DNA of 64,000 nucleotides from Anastatus disparis. Lineage: Eukaryota; Arthropoda; Insecta; Hymenoptera; Eupelmidae. Positions 36,347-47,830 of this stretch are shown here, piece after piece. A model generated the notes under the pieces. That model saw nothing but the letters and a program-made list of their open reading frames with translations, ran no database searches and was not told the DNA's origin. The stretch covers positions 434,001-498,000 of the forward strand of contig JAFFSR010000309.1 of NCBI GenBank assembly GCA_017163975.1. The letters run 5' to 3'. The position numbers and the translations under genes are program-made. Each line of letters opens with the position of its first letter. Position 1 is the first letter of the stretch.

Positions 36347-37704
36347 CAAAGAAAACGAAGATTAAACAAATTAATAATTAATATTACATTAAAATATACT
36401 ATTCTATTCTTTTATTAACTTTTCTATTTAATGTTTATTTTATTTCTTATTTTTATATTAAAAATGATCATTTTATTCTGCAATTAATTTGTGCATTGAA
36501 AAGGTTTATTCCATTACTGAAGGTTAATCATTATTAATGTATTATAAATATGATTATCTGTAAAAGTTTATATACAATAATATTGTTAGACATAATGAAA
36601 CTCTGTCTTTTCTACTAGATATAAATCATAATTTGTCAATTTATCGAAAATATAAAAATTTATTATCATAATAATAAGTATTTATTTTACTCCTCTCTAG
36701 ATATGTACATGTGTTTTTATGTATGCATGTGTGTGCCTGTTTGTGCATGATAGTGTGATGCTTATGTTTATGTTTGAAATTTATTATCTTTGTAATAAAA
36801 ACTAAACGATTAAATTATTCAAAAACATTAAAAAAATTATTTGCAAAACAACCAAAATTATTATACCATTAGTATTTGAAAAAATTAAAAATGATGTTCA
36901 ACAACAAGAGAAAATTTTAAAATGTCATGTGTCATGAATTGCTAATCGTTCTTTATAGATATAAAACTATTGATTTTAAAATGTTTATTATAAAATCAAA
37001 TTACATCCAAAGATACATTCAAGATAATTAGAACATTTAATAATAAATTTTAGTTAATGGTTATCTAATACCAATACAAAATCATATTCAATAACATTAG
37101 GATAGATCAAAATAATTATAATTTTTTTTTTCATTTTTTATTTTTATTCAAACATATTTATTGTATTATCAACTATAAATGCTCTTTTATAATATTAAAG
37201 TAAATTTGCATAGTACAATCACAGAACTTTGTGTGCACATTTTAAAATGGTCAATTGTACAATGATATGAAGTATGTAGGAAAACATCATGAAACATTTT
37301 TAAAAAATTTGATTGTCTCTTAAAGTAAATTTTATAAATATAAACATATAAGAACTTTTTATTATAATTGTATCGAAGCATAATAATTTTATCAACTTAT
37401 TTAAATTATATAAAAAACACTTAATGAAGATGAAGAAAAATCTTACATTTAAATTATATAAAAAATACTAAGTGATGTTAAAGAAATATCTTACATTTCA
37501 ATCCAAACTACCACCTAGCAGAAATATTTTTATCTAGCCATATATATTATTCTACATATATATGGCTAGAGGAAATGACAACATTAAAAGTATATTGTCG
37601 TCTCAGAAAATTGTAAATAGCTGTATAAAAAATATTGAATAGATTTATCTCACCTGACCGCAGCACCACCCTATATGTAGCGGCGAAATAGACCCGAGCG
37701 CCTC
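36347..37704. other. AT-rich intergenic DNA between the OB-fold gene and the TTAA transposon
   Basis: No gene. There is a TG-rich run at 36707-36770 and a CTAGCCATATATA/TATATATGGCTAG palindrome near 37534-37567. The short stretch at 37650-37704 before the transposon is GC-richer. Confidence 0.5.
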
Positions 37705-38117
37705 TTAAAGCATTGATACCATGGCGCATCATGCCATTTTTCTAACTATTATGTCTTTTAACAATTTGTTTCTGCTTTTATTTATTGATTTATGAAAAAT
37801 ATTAACAAAAATCTTTAAAATAAACTCTCGATCAAATTTTTTTATCAATTAGAACCGAAGTTATGATGATTTTAAGTTTATAAAAATAGATTTTTTTTCG
37901 TTTATAATTAGAATTTCTTATTCAGTTTGAATTTTGCACCTACGATTTAAATTTACTTTGTCGGGAGTGATAAATGCCACCGCTAAATGGTGACGGTTCG
38001 CTTTCTACATTCTCATTAACGACTTGACTCATTCAAGCGTATAAGACAAGTAAGATTAAAAATAAAATTGTCTAACAAAAATTTGTTTTTGCTTTGTCGA
38101 AGAACTTATTAATAATA

Positions 38118-39359
38118 ATGGCATCACTCGTTGTTAAGACTAAGTGCAAGGATTTGAAAGAAAGGCATAAAAAAGTTATTTACGATTGCTCCAAAAATCC
38201 GTTTAGAGAATAAGGTGATCTAACGGAGTCTTTGAAACGCTTGTATCCGAATACTTCTTTTCCTAAAGAGGATAAAGTATGTCCTTCATGTTATAGAATA
38301 TTTTTAGATGAAGTGAAAATACACCTATCTTATCTATTCCAAACAGTCAACAATCTTCGGAAGGAGTTTTTTATAGTAAGGCTGTGGTAGAGCAGTTCAA
38401 TCAAACTTCAAGTAATTTGGAATTAAAAATTTCACTAATCAAACTGCCTCAGAGTATCAATATAAAAATGCGAAAATCCTATGCTCTTCGAAAAAGAAAA
38501 CAAATAAACGATGCATTTGATTTACAAATAGCAAGTAAAATTATGAAAGTCTACAATATAACGGATTTGCCCACATTAGATGAAAATAACGAATGTGAAA
38601 CATGTGATAAATGGCTGGAAAATATTAAAATTGCTTTAGATACTTATTCAAATTTTCTTGAGTAAGTGCAGTTATTAAGTCTTATACCAAGCAATATTTC
38701 CAAAAACTATTTATAATCAGTTTTATCAAATGTAACTGCTTATATGATTGATCAAGCAAGATCATTGGTCAATAATAAAGATATTTACAAAAAGCCTGAG
38801 AACTATTGTGGCCATTCTTTGGATAGTGAAATTATAACGAGAGTGAAAAATTACTATTTGAACGATGATTTCAATTGTTCTCGTCAAAGTGCAAATAAAA
38901 GTGACACAATATCTGTTAAAGAAAATGGTATAAAAACTAAAAAAGTTAAACGCTTTCTTACGCGAAGCATAAAAGAAATATCATTTATTTATAGAAGAAA
39001 ATTTTGAAATTAAAACAAAAATTGGTAAATCAATATTTTATGCCTTAAGACCAAAGTGGGTTATACCCCATCCACCAAACGATTCGCGTCTTTGCGTTTA
39101 TCGCGAAAACCTGGAACTTACCTTGGATGCTTTCAACAAATATTAAAAAGAAAATAAACATGACATTGCGAATTTGGAATTGAAAATATATTCTTCACTG
39201 TTTTGTTCAAAAATGATATGAAGTGTACTAAGAAAATATAAAAAATGCCCAATTGTTGATAGTATTGATTCAAAATTAATTTCTTTGACAAAAAAAGATT
39301 TATATGAAGAAATAACTTTGTTAGACAATTTTATTTTTGATCTTGTCTTATATGCTTAA
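38118..39359 (+). pseudogene. Transposase of the TTAA element, broken
   Basis: ATG at 38118 (MASLVVKTKCKDLKERHKK), a stop near 38211, then KVCPSCYRIFLDEVK, resembling the N-terminal Cys pair of the minus-strand transposase at 14785-16209. The 38384 frame ends at 38663. The 38744 frame has NYYLNDDFNCSRQSANKSDT and KVKRFLTRSIKE, aligned with FYLRDDVSWIMPGMKDVIS of the other element. After a shift near 39005, IGKSIFYALRPKWVIPHPPN and CVYRENLELTLDAF follow, then KYKKCPIVDSIDSK. This matches the animal family with a 'SKFxxLRPKW...CVCxxHxN' core. At least five lesions make it inactive. It fills the space between the arms with little to spare, so the element is nearly full length. Confidence 0.72.
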
Positions 39360-39589
39360 ATGCGTCAAGTCGTTAATGAGAATGCAAAAAGCGAATCGTC
39401 GCCATCTAGCGGTGGCATATGTCCCTGCCTAAAAAGTAAATTTAAATCGTGGGTGCAAAATTCAAACTGAATACAAAATTTTAATTATCAACAAAAAATA
39501 TTTCTATTTTTATAAACTTAAAATCATTATAACTTCGGTCCTAATTGATGAAAAAATTTGATTGAGTGTTTATTCTAAAGCTTTTGTTA

Positions 39590-41760
39590 TGTGACGTGGT
39601 TTTACGTCCCAAGAAATTTTCAATTTTTCTTTAATTAATTTTTTTTTTAAGTGAATAATAGATCTGATGACGCCTATAAAAATCTTAAACTAGAATTTAA
39701 AATAAGAGTTAAAATCAAACTATTTTTCTTTTCATGTAAACTGTAATGGAGAGCAATTCAAAATGGTATTCAAATCTTCCCGTCTAATGACAACGCAGTT
39801 GAAGAAAAGAGAACGTCAGTGGCGCTGGTTGTGAAAAGGAAGAAAAGAAATGATTATTAAAATGTGAAAAAGATTTAATTTACTATAAAATAATTAGGAT
39901 TATATAGCTTTTGAAAAGATTTATATTTGTATCTCTGAGTGTTATAAGATATGTACGCCGCAAAGAAAAGGATTGTTAACGCGTTAAATGAGTGAATGAG
40001 AAAGAGATAGAGCGTTTAGATGCAAGCAAGCCGATAGTAAGTAAACGCGCGCCGTATATACATATAAAAAAAAACAGAGGTTTTCAACTACATTTAGAGA
40101 CTTAAGTTTCAGGAATAATTTTGCCATAATATTCTTTATTTTTCTAAAGTGTTTTGCGAACAAATTAATGAATGAATTGTAAAATATAAAAGTTAGCGCC
40201 CGGAAATTGTTAATAACAAGCGCTGTGATTGGCCTGACAAAATTTTCATGTATGGTCAAGTTCAAGAAAGTGCAGGCCCGGCGTCAGTGTGGAGAGAGTA
40301 TCGAGTGAGATCGGACATGTGTCGCGAGTACTTAATAAAACAAAGAGCCCTTTGTAAGAAAAAAAAGCGTGTTGAAAGAAAAGTCGTGTAGAGTCAAATA
40401 GAGAACTTGTACGTTAAAAAAAAAAAAAATTGAATTCTTTTTTTGTCTATTAGTGCCATAAAAGGAGAGTTTTAACTTTAAATTTCATTTACGGTCGTTG
40501 TTCTTTTATAAAAATTGAGTGAGAGAATTCTAATTGCCGTATATAAGTGTGTAATTTCTGGGTTTTTATTTAATATTATTAGAGTGGAACCTTATCAATT
40601 CGTATTGGGGCCGTAACGTAAAAGAAAATTTAGCGAGAAAGGAAATTTATCAAATTTATCGAACAGTGAGAAAAATAGTGGCGCCTTTATTAGTAGCGCC
40701 GTTATACAACGTTAACAGACGATCTGACCTTCAACCAAACCTACGCCGCACCCTCTCTATCAACATCATCGCCGTAGCGCCAGCCTGTGTCCAGGAAGCC
40801 AGCAGAGACAAGTCGAGAGCAAGCGGAGATAGGAAAAGGAGAATAGAGAGAGAGAGAGGGTATAAAAAAGGTATAAAGTGTATTAATTGCGTTATCTGTA
40901 TGTGCTTGCATAACGTAACATTTTCTTAAACTTTGTGATCGTGCGTAAATTTCTTTCAATTAGAAATATTGTATAATTATATATAATTACTAGCTTCCGG
41001 TGAATGTAAATAAATAAAATCTAAAAAAAGGTGAAATTAAAATTTGTGAATTTATGCAGTTCAGAAGTGACTTAAAATCTTCGCGGAATTTCGCATAAGA
41101 AGTTGTAACGTTCGCCGGGTTCCGCGAAGAGAGCCTATGTCGCCAGCGAAAAGAGGGAGAGGCAAAGCGTCGAACATAAGAAAGAGTATAGAGTTGACGC
41201 GCTTGCTTACCAATAGAAAAGTTGAAACCGTGTGTCCTTCTATATTATAGTAGAGCCGCTGAGAGAGAACGTGTGTGTGAGAGAGAGAGAGAGAGAGAGC
41301 ATATTTATTTGGTTTTTTTTAATTGCGCCGCAAGTGTCATTGAGAATAAAATCATTTGTTCTATTTCTTATATTATATTAGTGGCGATGGATTTATGATA
41401 TGCGAATGTGTGTGTGAAAGAATTTAAACAGAGCATTTTTAAGCCATTGTCAAAATTATTAAATTTCAAGTAAATAGTTTCTTTCCTTTTTTATTGTTTG
41501 ATTACAGAAGTTCATTATTTTAACTATTGAAATCGTGTACAGTATTTCTTTCAAATACCCCTTTTGAATAATATTTCATTGCAAAAATTTTAATACATTT
41601 TCTAAACTACTGCGCCTAAATCTTGGGCCCTTGAAACCCGAACAAGGGTTACAATTTTTCAGGGGACTCCCTCTGTAGATCTTTCGTAAAAAAAGTAAGA
41701 TTGAAATATAAATAAATAAATTCGACGTTTTCGGGACGTCCGACTATTTATCACGTCGCA
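39590..41760. mobile_element. 2.17-kb solo LTR with 4-bp GTTA duplication
   Basis: It starts TGTGACGTGG and ends CACGTCGCA (TG...CA, with complementary ends). GTTA stands directly before (39586-39589) and after (41761-41764), a 4-bp duplication as made by Ty3/Gypsy or BEL/Pao integrases. It interrupts the right inverted repeat of the TTAA transposon, whose two halves join exactly without it. Inside are CG-rich segments (40010-40350, 40680-41290) and GA repeats but no gag/pol frame, so it is a solo LTR or a similarly sized non-autonomous element. Confidence 0.85.
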
Positions 41761-41862
41761 GTTAATATTTTCTACAAATTAATAAATAAAAGTATAAAGG
41801 AATTGTAAAAAGACGTAATAGTTGGAAAAATGGCATGATGGGCCATGGTATCAATGCTTTAA

Positions 41863-42674
41863 AATGGAAAATATAAAACAAACGATTAAAAATCTGTTAG
41901 AAAAAAAAGGCAAAATGGCATATTCTCACGTATCCTAAAAGTTAGTATTTTTCATGTATGAAAATATATAAAAATTTCAAAAAAAAAAATATAGTTTTTG
42001 AGAAAATTGCGTTTGAAAAAAATCGCTTTTTTCGGGTTTTCATAAATCACTTAGAGAGATCAACTCGTATCGCAAAAATCAAAACATTTAAAACTAGACT
42101 AAGAGTCACTTAGTCTGACTTGAGATTCATTTTCATTTTTTTAATCTTCATTTTTACACCCAACACTAAATACGCTGTAGCGAGGAAAAAACATATTTTT
42201 GAGCGTTCTATGAGGTAAATTTCATCTTCATGTACATATTGGAAGGTATTTTTATCACTTAAAAGAGAAAAAAAAATTCGATTAGTGACGGCGTGCATGA
42301 ATCTGAATGGAATCAGTTTTATGAAAAAATATTTTTTTCTCAAATAGAAAAATAAAAGTAGAACTTTATTAATATGTTGATCAGTCTTTATCGTCCCTAT
42401 AAATAAAAAATAAGAAATTAGATTTGTGTAATATGTCATATTATTTACTCGATAATATAGTATTTTATAAGTTTACCTTATTATAGGACTATTTGTGTAT
42501 TTTATTACACAAATAGATTTTAATCTACTTTTCATAAACACTTATTTTAGGAAATAAATTGAACAATAAATATAATCATTCTTTATGTAATGATAAATGT
42601 ATCAAAAAAAAAACAATTCTATGCATTTCGCTTAATGTTGACTTAATTTTTCTGAAAAATAAATATTAATTTTG
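41863..42674. other. AT-rich intergenic DNA
   Basis: No convincing gene. The minus-strand 109-codon frame at 42110-42439 is Phe/Lys-rich low-complexity sequence with no motif. A CTATTTGTGT/ACACAAATAG hairpin lies at about 42489-42516. Confidence 0.45.
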
Positions 42675-43746
42675 TTAATCTTTTATCAAATTATAGGAAT
42701 TGAATCTTACATTTTTTGAATTATATAAATTTTCAGAATTTACTCTCTTAGGCATCTTGGTATCTTTGAGTAATTCTGAAATTTTTTTGACTTTATTACT
42801 TTCTAAAGTAATGTTTGATTTGCTTAAAACCCATAAATACGGATAATTAAAATGTTTCACTATTCCTATGATCTTAACGTGCGAACCTAATTTATACTCC
42901 GACATGTCAGATAGATCTGGAGATCTTATCTCTAATTTATATTGGGCACAGTCAGTTAGGCAGGCCTGATTTATTTTTTCAGTAGGTAGATATTTCTTTG
43001 ATCATGTTTTTTATGTATCCAATTATTTCTAGAAATTTTGAAATAAATATAATGATTTCATCAATTCAAAAATTATAATATAAGTAAAGATCTTTTAAAT
43101 ACAATACTTACGAATAATTTTAGATATTTTAACTGCATCTTGTATGCTTACTGGGGTAATATTTTTGTTATTTGGAGTCATAACATAATTAGGTGTTGAT
43201 TTAACCAATCTAATTGTACTATTCGACTTAATATTTAAGTCAAATTTGGAATTATCCTGTCTTAAAGTATTATGATGTGGCCTAGCAAAGGCCCCATCAA
43301 TATGAATGAATTGTAAATAAAGTATGATTTACTATATTAATTAAATAAATATTTAATATATTTAAAATTAAGTTTAAAACGTGAATTTCCTGGCATTATG
43401 ATGCTTCTTACTTTATCAGCAATATCTTTATCCCATATAAGAACTTGAATACTATGATCACTTTTGTTGTTCAATGTGAATTTCATCAAATTAGACCTAA
43501 TTTCTGAGTCATCTATGATACCGATTAACTTACTAAAAGTAAAAACAAAATGTATATATGTTATTCGATGTATTTATTTGATTAAAATAGAACAGATTAC
43601 TATTTATTATATACAGAGATCTAAAGAAATGATTAAAATAAAACTTACACAGTCTTTTCATAAAGAACTAAATTATCTAACGATTCTCCAGTGAACAAAG
43701 CACCATCTAATTCTTCATCAGATATATTGAAATATTCGTCATCCAT
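42675..43746 (-). pseudogene. RPA1-like OB-fold paralogue, broken
   Basis: It is the minus-strand counterpart of the gene at 34872, with the same four-exon plan. Exon 1 (43746-43649) MDDEYFNISDEELDGALF ends in phase 2 at GTAAGT. Exon 2 (43532-43385) KLIGIIDDSEIRSNLMKFTL and IQVLIWDKDIADKV. Exon 3 (about 43307-43112) NTLRQDNSKFDLNIKSNSTI, with a good GTAAGT donor. Exon 4 (43028-42675) ACLTDCAQYKLEI and GSHVKIIGIVKHFNYP. Lesions: the exon 2 donor is TC instead of GT, the exon 3 acceptor reads ACAA instead of ACAG, and exon 4 is shifted by one base near 42990. Known of the family: OB folds bind single-stranded DNA. The two genes are convergent and substantially diverged. Confidence 0.68.
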
Positions 43747-44439
43747 AGTAATTGCTGACAATAAATTCAATTTAAATATTATCAATGAAAATGCATTGAA
43801 CTACAGCACCTTTAACTACACGTGTTTAAACAATGACGAATTTTCTTTTATTGTAAGAATTTTAAGAATATACTTTTCATACTTTACATAAAGTAAAAAG
43901 CAGAGAAAGTAACTTTTAAATTCGTATTTAGACTTGATCTTCAACTCAATCACGTAGATGTGCTTCTCGCTTTTGTATAATATTTAATCTTAATGTTTAT
44001 CACGTTAAGCGGCACGGGCACTAATAAATACATGTAAAATTAAATGCAGTGTTGAAAAGTGGAACTAAAACGGTACCAGCAAGGAACGCGGAGTATGAAA
44101 ATTGGAGGATAGAACGGTGTTTGGAAAATCGAATCTCGACTATAAATTTGGACCTTGCATAAATAAACATATATAAAGGATGTTGAATTTATAAGAAAAG
44201 AAAAAAGTAAAGAATAAAATTGAGAATATTACTTTCCATGTATAAGCTGAAGAATTGAAATTTATAGATAAAAGTAGTATATATTTTCGTACATCATTAT
44301 ATGCACAAAAAAGTATACTACATGTTTTGATTCTATGTAAACACAACCTTAAATATTTGTTACTTAACTCATTACCTGGGGAGTTATTCTGTAAGTGTCT
44401 CACAAGCGACACTAGTCTAGTCGCCAGAGGGGTCACCGT
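43747..44439. other. Intergenic DNA upstream of the OB-fold paralogue
   Basis: No gene recognised. Frames near 43691-43891 and 44140-44455 lack any motif. The last 30 bases before the palindrome are GC-richer. Confidence 0.45.
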
Positions 44440-45790
44440 GGCCTTTTTAATTTAGATGGGAACACTAAGATTTTTTTTTATGTATTTTGACTCGCTGAAC
44501 ACGAATATCGATAGTGTTTTACGATCTAACAGTCGAGTAATTTGTTATAAGCAATTTAAATGTTTGAAGCGTTGTATCTTTTGAACTAAAAGTGATGGAA
44601 AGATGTGACTAGGTAAGTTTTGTTCCTGAATCCATAACAAACAAATCGATTTTTTTATTTATCGAGATAAAGTTATTAGAACCGGAGATATTGTTAATTA
44701 AGTGCAAAAAGTCGGCGCAACGTCAAGGTGCCCGGACAAATTCATTTATAACTCAGCTTCTAATGAATATTTTTTATCGGCTGAGGTCTTATTTTAAAGG
44801 TAAAAGTGTATCCTACATTTATATGTGATAAAAAACCATTTTTATCGATATAAAAACAAGCGGGAACCGAAAAATGTCGATATTTTTGCTGTTTTTTTTG
44901 TTAGTCTATTTGTTTATAAGAGTATAAATAAATGTTCCGGGTCAGAAACTCACTTAAAAATTTCACATAACGACGGGGTCTCACTTCTAGATTAATACCC
45001 ATTTTGATTTTTGAAAAAATATTGAATACGATTGAAGTTATCGACGTTTTAACGATCGCTCGCGCCGCGGCGATGCGTTGGTGCGCGGCATCCGTTTTTT
45101 TAAATGACGTTTCATTGCCATCGATGACGGCTGCTCGGCGGATGCCGCGCACCAACGCATCGCCGCGGCGCGAGCGATCGTTAAAACGTCGATAACTTCA
45201 ATCGTATTCAATATTTTTTCAAAAATCAAAATGGGTATTAATCTAGAAGTGAGACCCCGTCGTTATGTGAAATTTTTAAGTGAGTTTTTGACCCGGAACA
45301 TTCATTTATACTCTTATAAACAAATAGACTAACAAAAAAAACAGCAAAAATATCGACATTTTTCGGTTCCCGCTTGTTTTTATATCGATAAAAATGGTTT
45401 TTTATCACATATAAATGTAGGATACACTTTTACCTTTAAAATAGGACCTCAGCCGATAAAAAATATTCATTAGATGCTGAGTAATAGATGAATTTGTCGG
45501 GCACCTTGACGTTGCGCCGACTTTTTGCACTTAATTAACAATATCTCCGGTTCTAATAACTTTACCTAGATAAATAAAAAATCAATTTGTTTGTTATGGA
45601 TTAAGAAACAAAACTTACCTTGTCACACCTTTTCATCACTTTTAGTTCAAAAGATACAACACTTTAACCATTTAGATTGTTTACAACAAATTACTCGACT
45701 GTCAGATCGTAAAACACTATCGACATTCGTGTTCAGCGAGTCAAAATACATGAGAAAAATCTTAGTCTTCCCATCTAAATTAAAAAGGCC
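44440..45790. mobile_element. 1.35-kb palindromic foldback element
   Basis: It starts GGCCTTTTTAATTTAGATGG and ends with the exact reverse complement. The arms continue to the centre near 45115. The inner 80-100 bases of each arm are GC-rich (CGCGCCGCGGCGATGCG, GTTGGTGCGCGGCATCCG). Two small frames (45004-45195 on +, 45038-45229 on -) begin with the same peptide, as expected from a palindrome. A few substitutions and a short unmatched centre (ATGACGTTTC... side against CGATGACGGC...) separate the arms. No transposase and no obvious target duplication. Confidence 0.9.
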
Positions 45791-45828
45791 TCAGAAATCA
45801 GAAGAAATGATCAAAGAGCTACGCTAAG

Positions 45829-45964
45829 AATAGTACATTATTGACCAAGGATGCATATTGATCACTCTCGGCGAGTGCGAACTTTTGGGGCCGAGCGTAG
45901 CGAGACCTTGAAAGTTGCACGAGCTAGGATGATCAATATGCATCCATGGTCTAATATACTATTT
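45829..45964. mobile_element. Small foldback element (about 136 bp)
   Basis: AATAGTACATTATTGACCAA and GGATGCATATTGATCA at the left pair with the complementary string at the right (about 38-bp arms). The 60-base loop is GC-rich (GGCGAGTGCGAAC, GAGCGTAGCGAG). Confidence 0.7.
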
Positions 45965-46049
45965 TTTTGTCCCGAGGTCGAGACATTTAAAGTTTTTCCG
46001 TAGGACGCAAAATGGTCATTTTGCGGCCTAGGGCAAAAAAATTATTTTT

Positions 46050-46720
46050 TAAAAGCTTGTTTTTTAAAGACAGTAGCAAATAACTTATATACAAATTTTA
46101 GAGCAAATCTATCGAGTAGTTAGTCGCTACTGTCTAAAGAAAATAAGCTTTGGAAAATTTATTTTGTTAGTGCAGTTTTAATTTTGGAACATTTTAAAAA
46201 TTTTCAAGAAGATTTTTATTTTTCATTTATCTTCTATTTTGCGTAAACCACACTATAAATTTTCTCCAAAATTTTTATACAATCAATTCGCTATTGTCTA
46301 AAGAAAATAAGCTTTCGAAAACTAATTTTCTTAGTGCGGTTACGATTCTAGAAAATTTTATAGATTTTAAAAAAATTTCGATTCTTCTTTTCTTATTTTT
46401 TTTTTATTTTACGTAAAGTACTTGATAGATTTGTTCTAAAATTTGCAGGGAAATTATTTGCAACTGCCAAAAGAAGGGAAATTTCCAAAAATTGTTTTTC
46501 ATACCGTAGCTTAAATTTCAGAGCATTTTTGGAATTTTGAAAAAGTAATTTTGAAAAGAAAATGTTATTTATTTAGCCAATTAGATCTTGAAAATTACTC
46601 GATGGATTTGCTCTAAAATTTGTATACAAGTTATTTGCTACTGTCTTTATAAAACAAGTTTTTGAAAAATAGTTTTCTTAAAGTAGCTTTTTGATCACTT
46701 CTTTTGATTTCTGATTTAAC
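46050..46720 (+). repeat. Diverged tandem satellite, about 170-180 bp units
   Basis: Variants of GCTACTGTCTAAAGAAAATAAGC recur near 46128, 46294, 46468 and 46640, each preceded by a TGCTCTAAAATTTG-like string. A partial inverted copy (GACAGTAGCAAATAAC) lies at about 46069-46090. Confidence 0.65.
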
Positions 46721-46979
46721 GCTTTCACTAACTGTTTTCTTACTTCCTCACTTCCTCTCTGTCTTTCTATCTTAGATTGATCCTCATTTTTACCCTATTT
46801 TCATTCATCCTTGCCTCTCTCTTCCTATTTTCTAATCGCTCTCTCACATTCACTAATTTGTTTTGAATATAAATTGTATTTTACATTGAAATCACATTTA
46901 AAAAAATAAAATCAAATTACTTTAACTCAATGAGCTCTATGAGAAAGCATTGCGCCAAAGCACTTGGCAGCAATTTTTT

Positions 46980-47240
46980 TTTCATTGATTTGAATGCAAT
47001 CTAGTAAAATAAATTCTTAATTCATAATGATATTATTTGTATTTAAAAAATTTTCACGCATATTGTAACTTTAATTAATCCTTTTTTATAAAAATATAAA
47101 AATTAAATTTAGTATGAAACTTCAATATCAAAATTCATAAGTTCAGACAATTCTTTTTCATTTTAAATTTGGCTAATTTATACATAATAATATAATATAT
47201 GAAAATTCAACCGAGAGACATAAGGAGCGAGGTAAATTAA
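46980..47240 (+). repeat. Dispersed repeat copy 5
   Basis: This is the reverse complement of 4968-5230. It ends GACATAAGGAGCGAGGTA (47217-47234), a variant of the family core. Confidence 0.75.
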
Positions 47241-47830
47241 GCTTGTTTCTAATTATTTTAGCTTTCACGTTATTGAAGAAAAATCACGTTTTTGTAGCGA
47301 AAAATTTTAATCGCTTTTTTCACTTAAACCTGCCGTATCTTTGCCGGATTTTAATATTTCTTGCTAAAATTTTCACACGATACACTTTAAGCCATTGTAC
47401 AAGCAATAAAGCATTTACAAAGTTTTAAAAAACATAAGAAGGTCATTCTATTTTGGGGACGCAAAAAAATTGACCTGTTCTTAGAAGAGAGGGAAAGGGC
47501 AGACCTTTTACGCAGTGCTAGTCTACTATGCGTTTTCTTTGAAATTGCGTAAAAATTTACCTGCTTTTAGAAGAGAGGGAAAGGGGCGACCTATCTCTAA
47601 ATGCAGTACACTGTGTGTATTCTCTTTTAAGTCACAGGTGCTTAAAAATAATGAATTGCGCCTTTTTTTTAGGATATAGTACATAAGCAAATCTATAAAT
47701 TTGCCTTCTATTATATTTTTTAAGTCATTGTTTTTGAATGATTATCTTTTGTTCTTTTTTTTTTAAGAAAAAAAGATTTATTGAAAGGGTCAGCTGCCTT
47801 TTTTCTTCTTGTTTTCAAATAGAGAATCCT
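47241..47830. other. Spacer before the satellite with a short direct repeat
   Basis: TTAGAAGAGAGGGAAAGGG occurs near 47480 and again near 47567, each preceded by a TACCTG/GACCTG word and followed by GACCT. No gene recognised. The stretch grades into the first, imperfect satellite unit. Confidence 0.5.

Larger units (their letters stand above)
37709..41858 (+). mobile_element. TTAA transposon with about 330-bp inverted repeats, split by a solo LTR
   Basis: The left arm (37709 to about 38040) begins AGCATTGATACCATGG. The right arm is its reverse complement in two pieces, about 39357-39589 and 41765-41858, because an LTR lies between them. TTAA flanks the whole element (37705-37708 and 41859-41862). 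Without the LTR and its duplication the element is about 1.98 kb. Long arms with TTAA are compatible with piggyBac or Kolobok superfamilies, but the transposase lacks any piggyBac motif I recognise. Confidence 0.9.

Noticed and set aside
42110..42439. 109-codon minus-strand frame
   Set aside because: Phe/Lys/Ile-rich composition expected of AT-rich DNA, no motif, no neighbouring exon that fits.
45004..45229. Matching short frames on both strands
   Set aside because: The palindrome makes the same peptide appear twice; no independent evidence for a gene.
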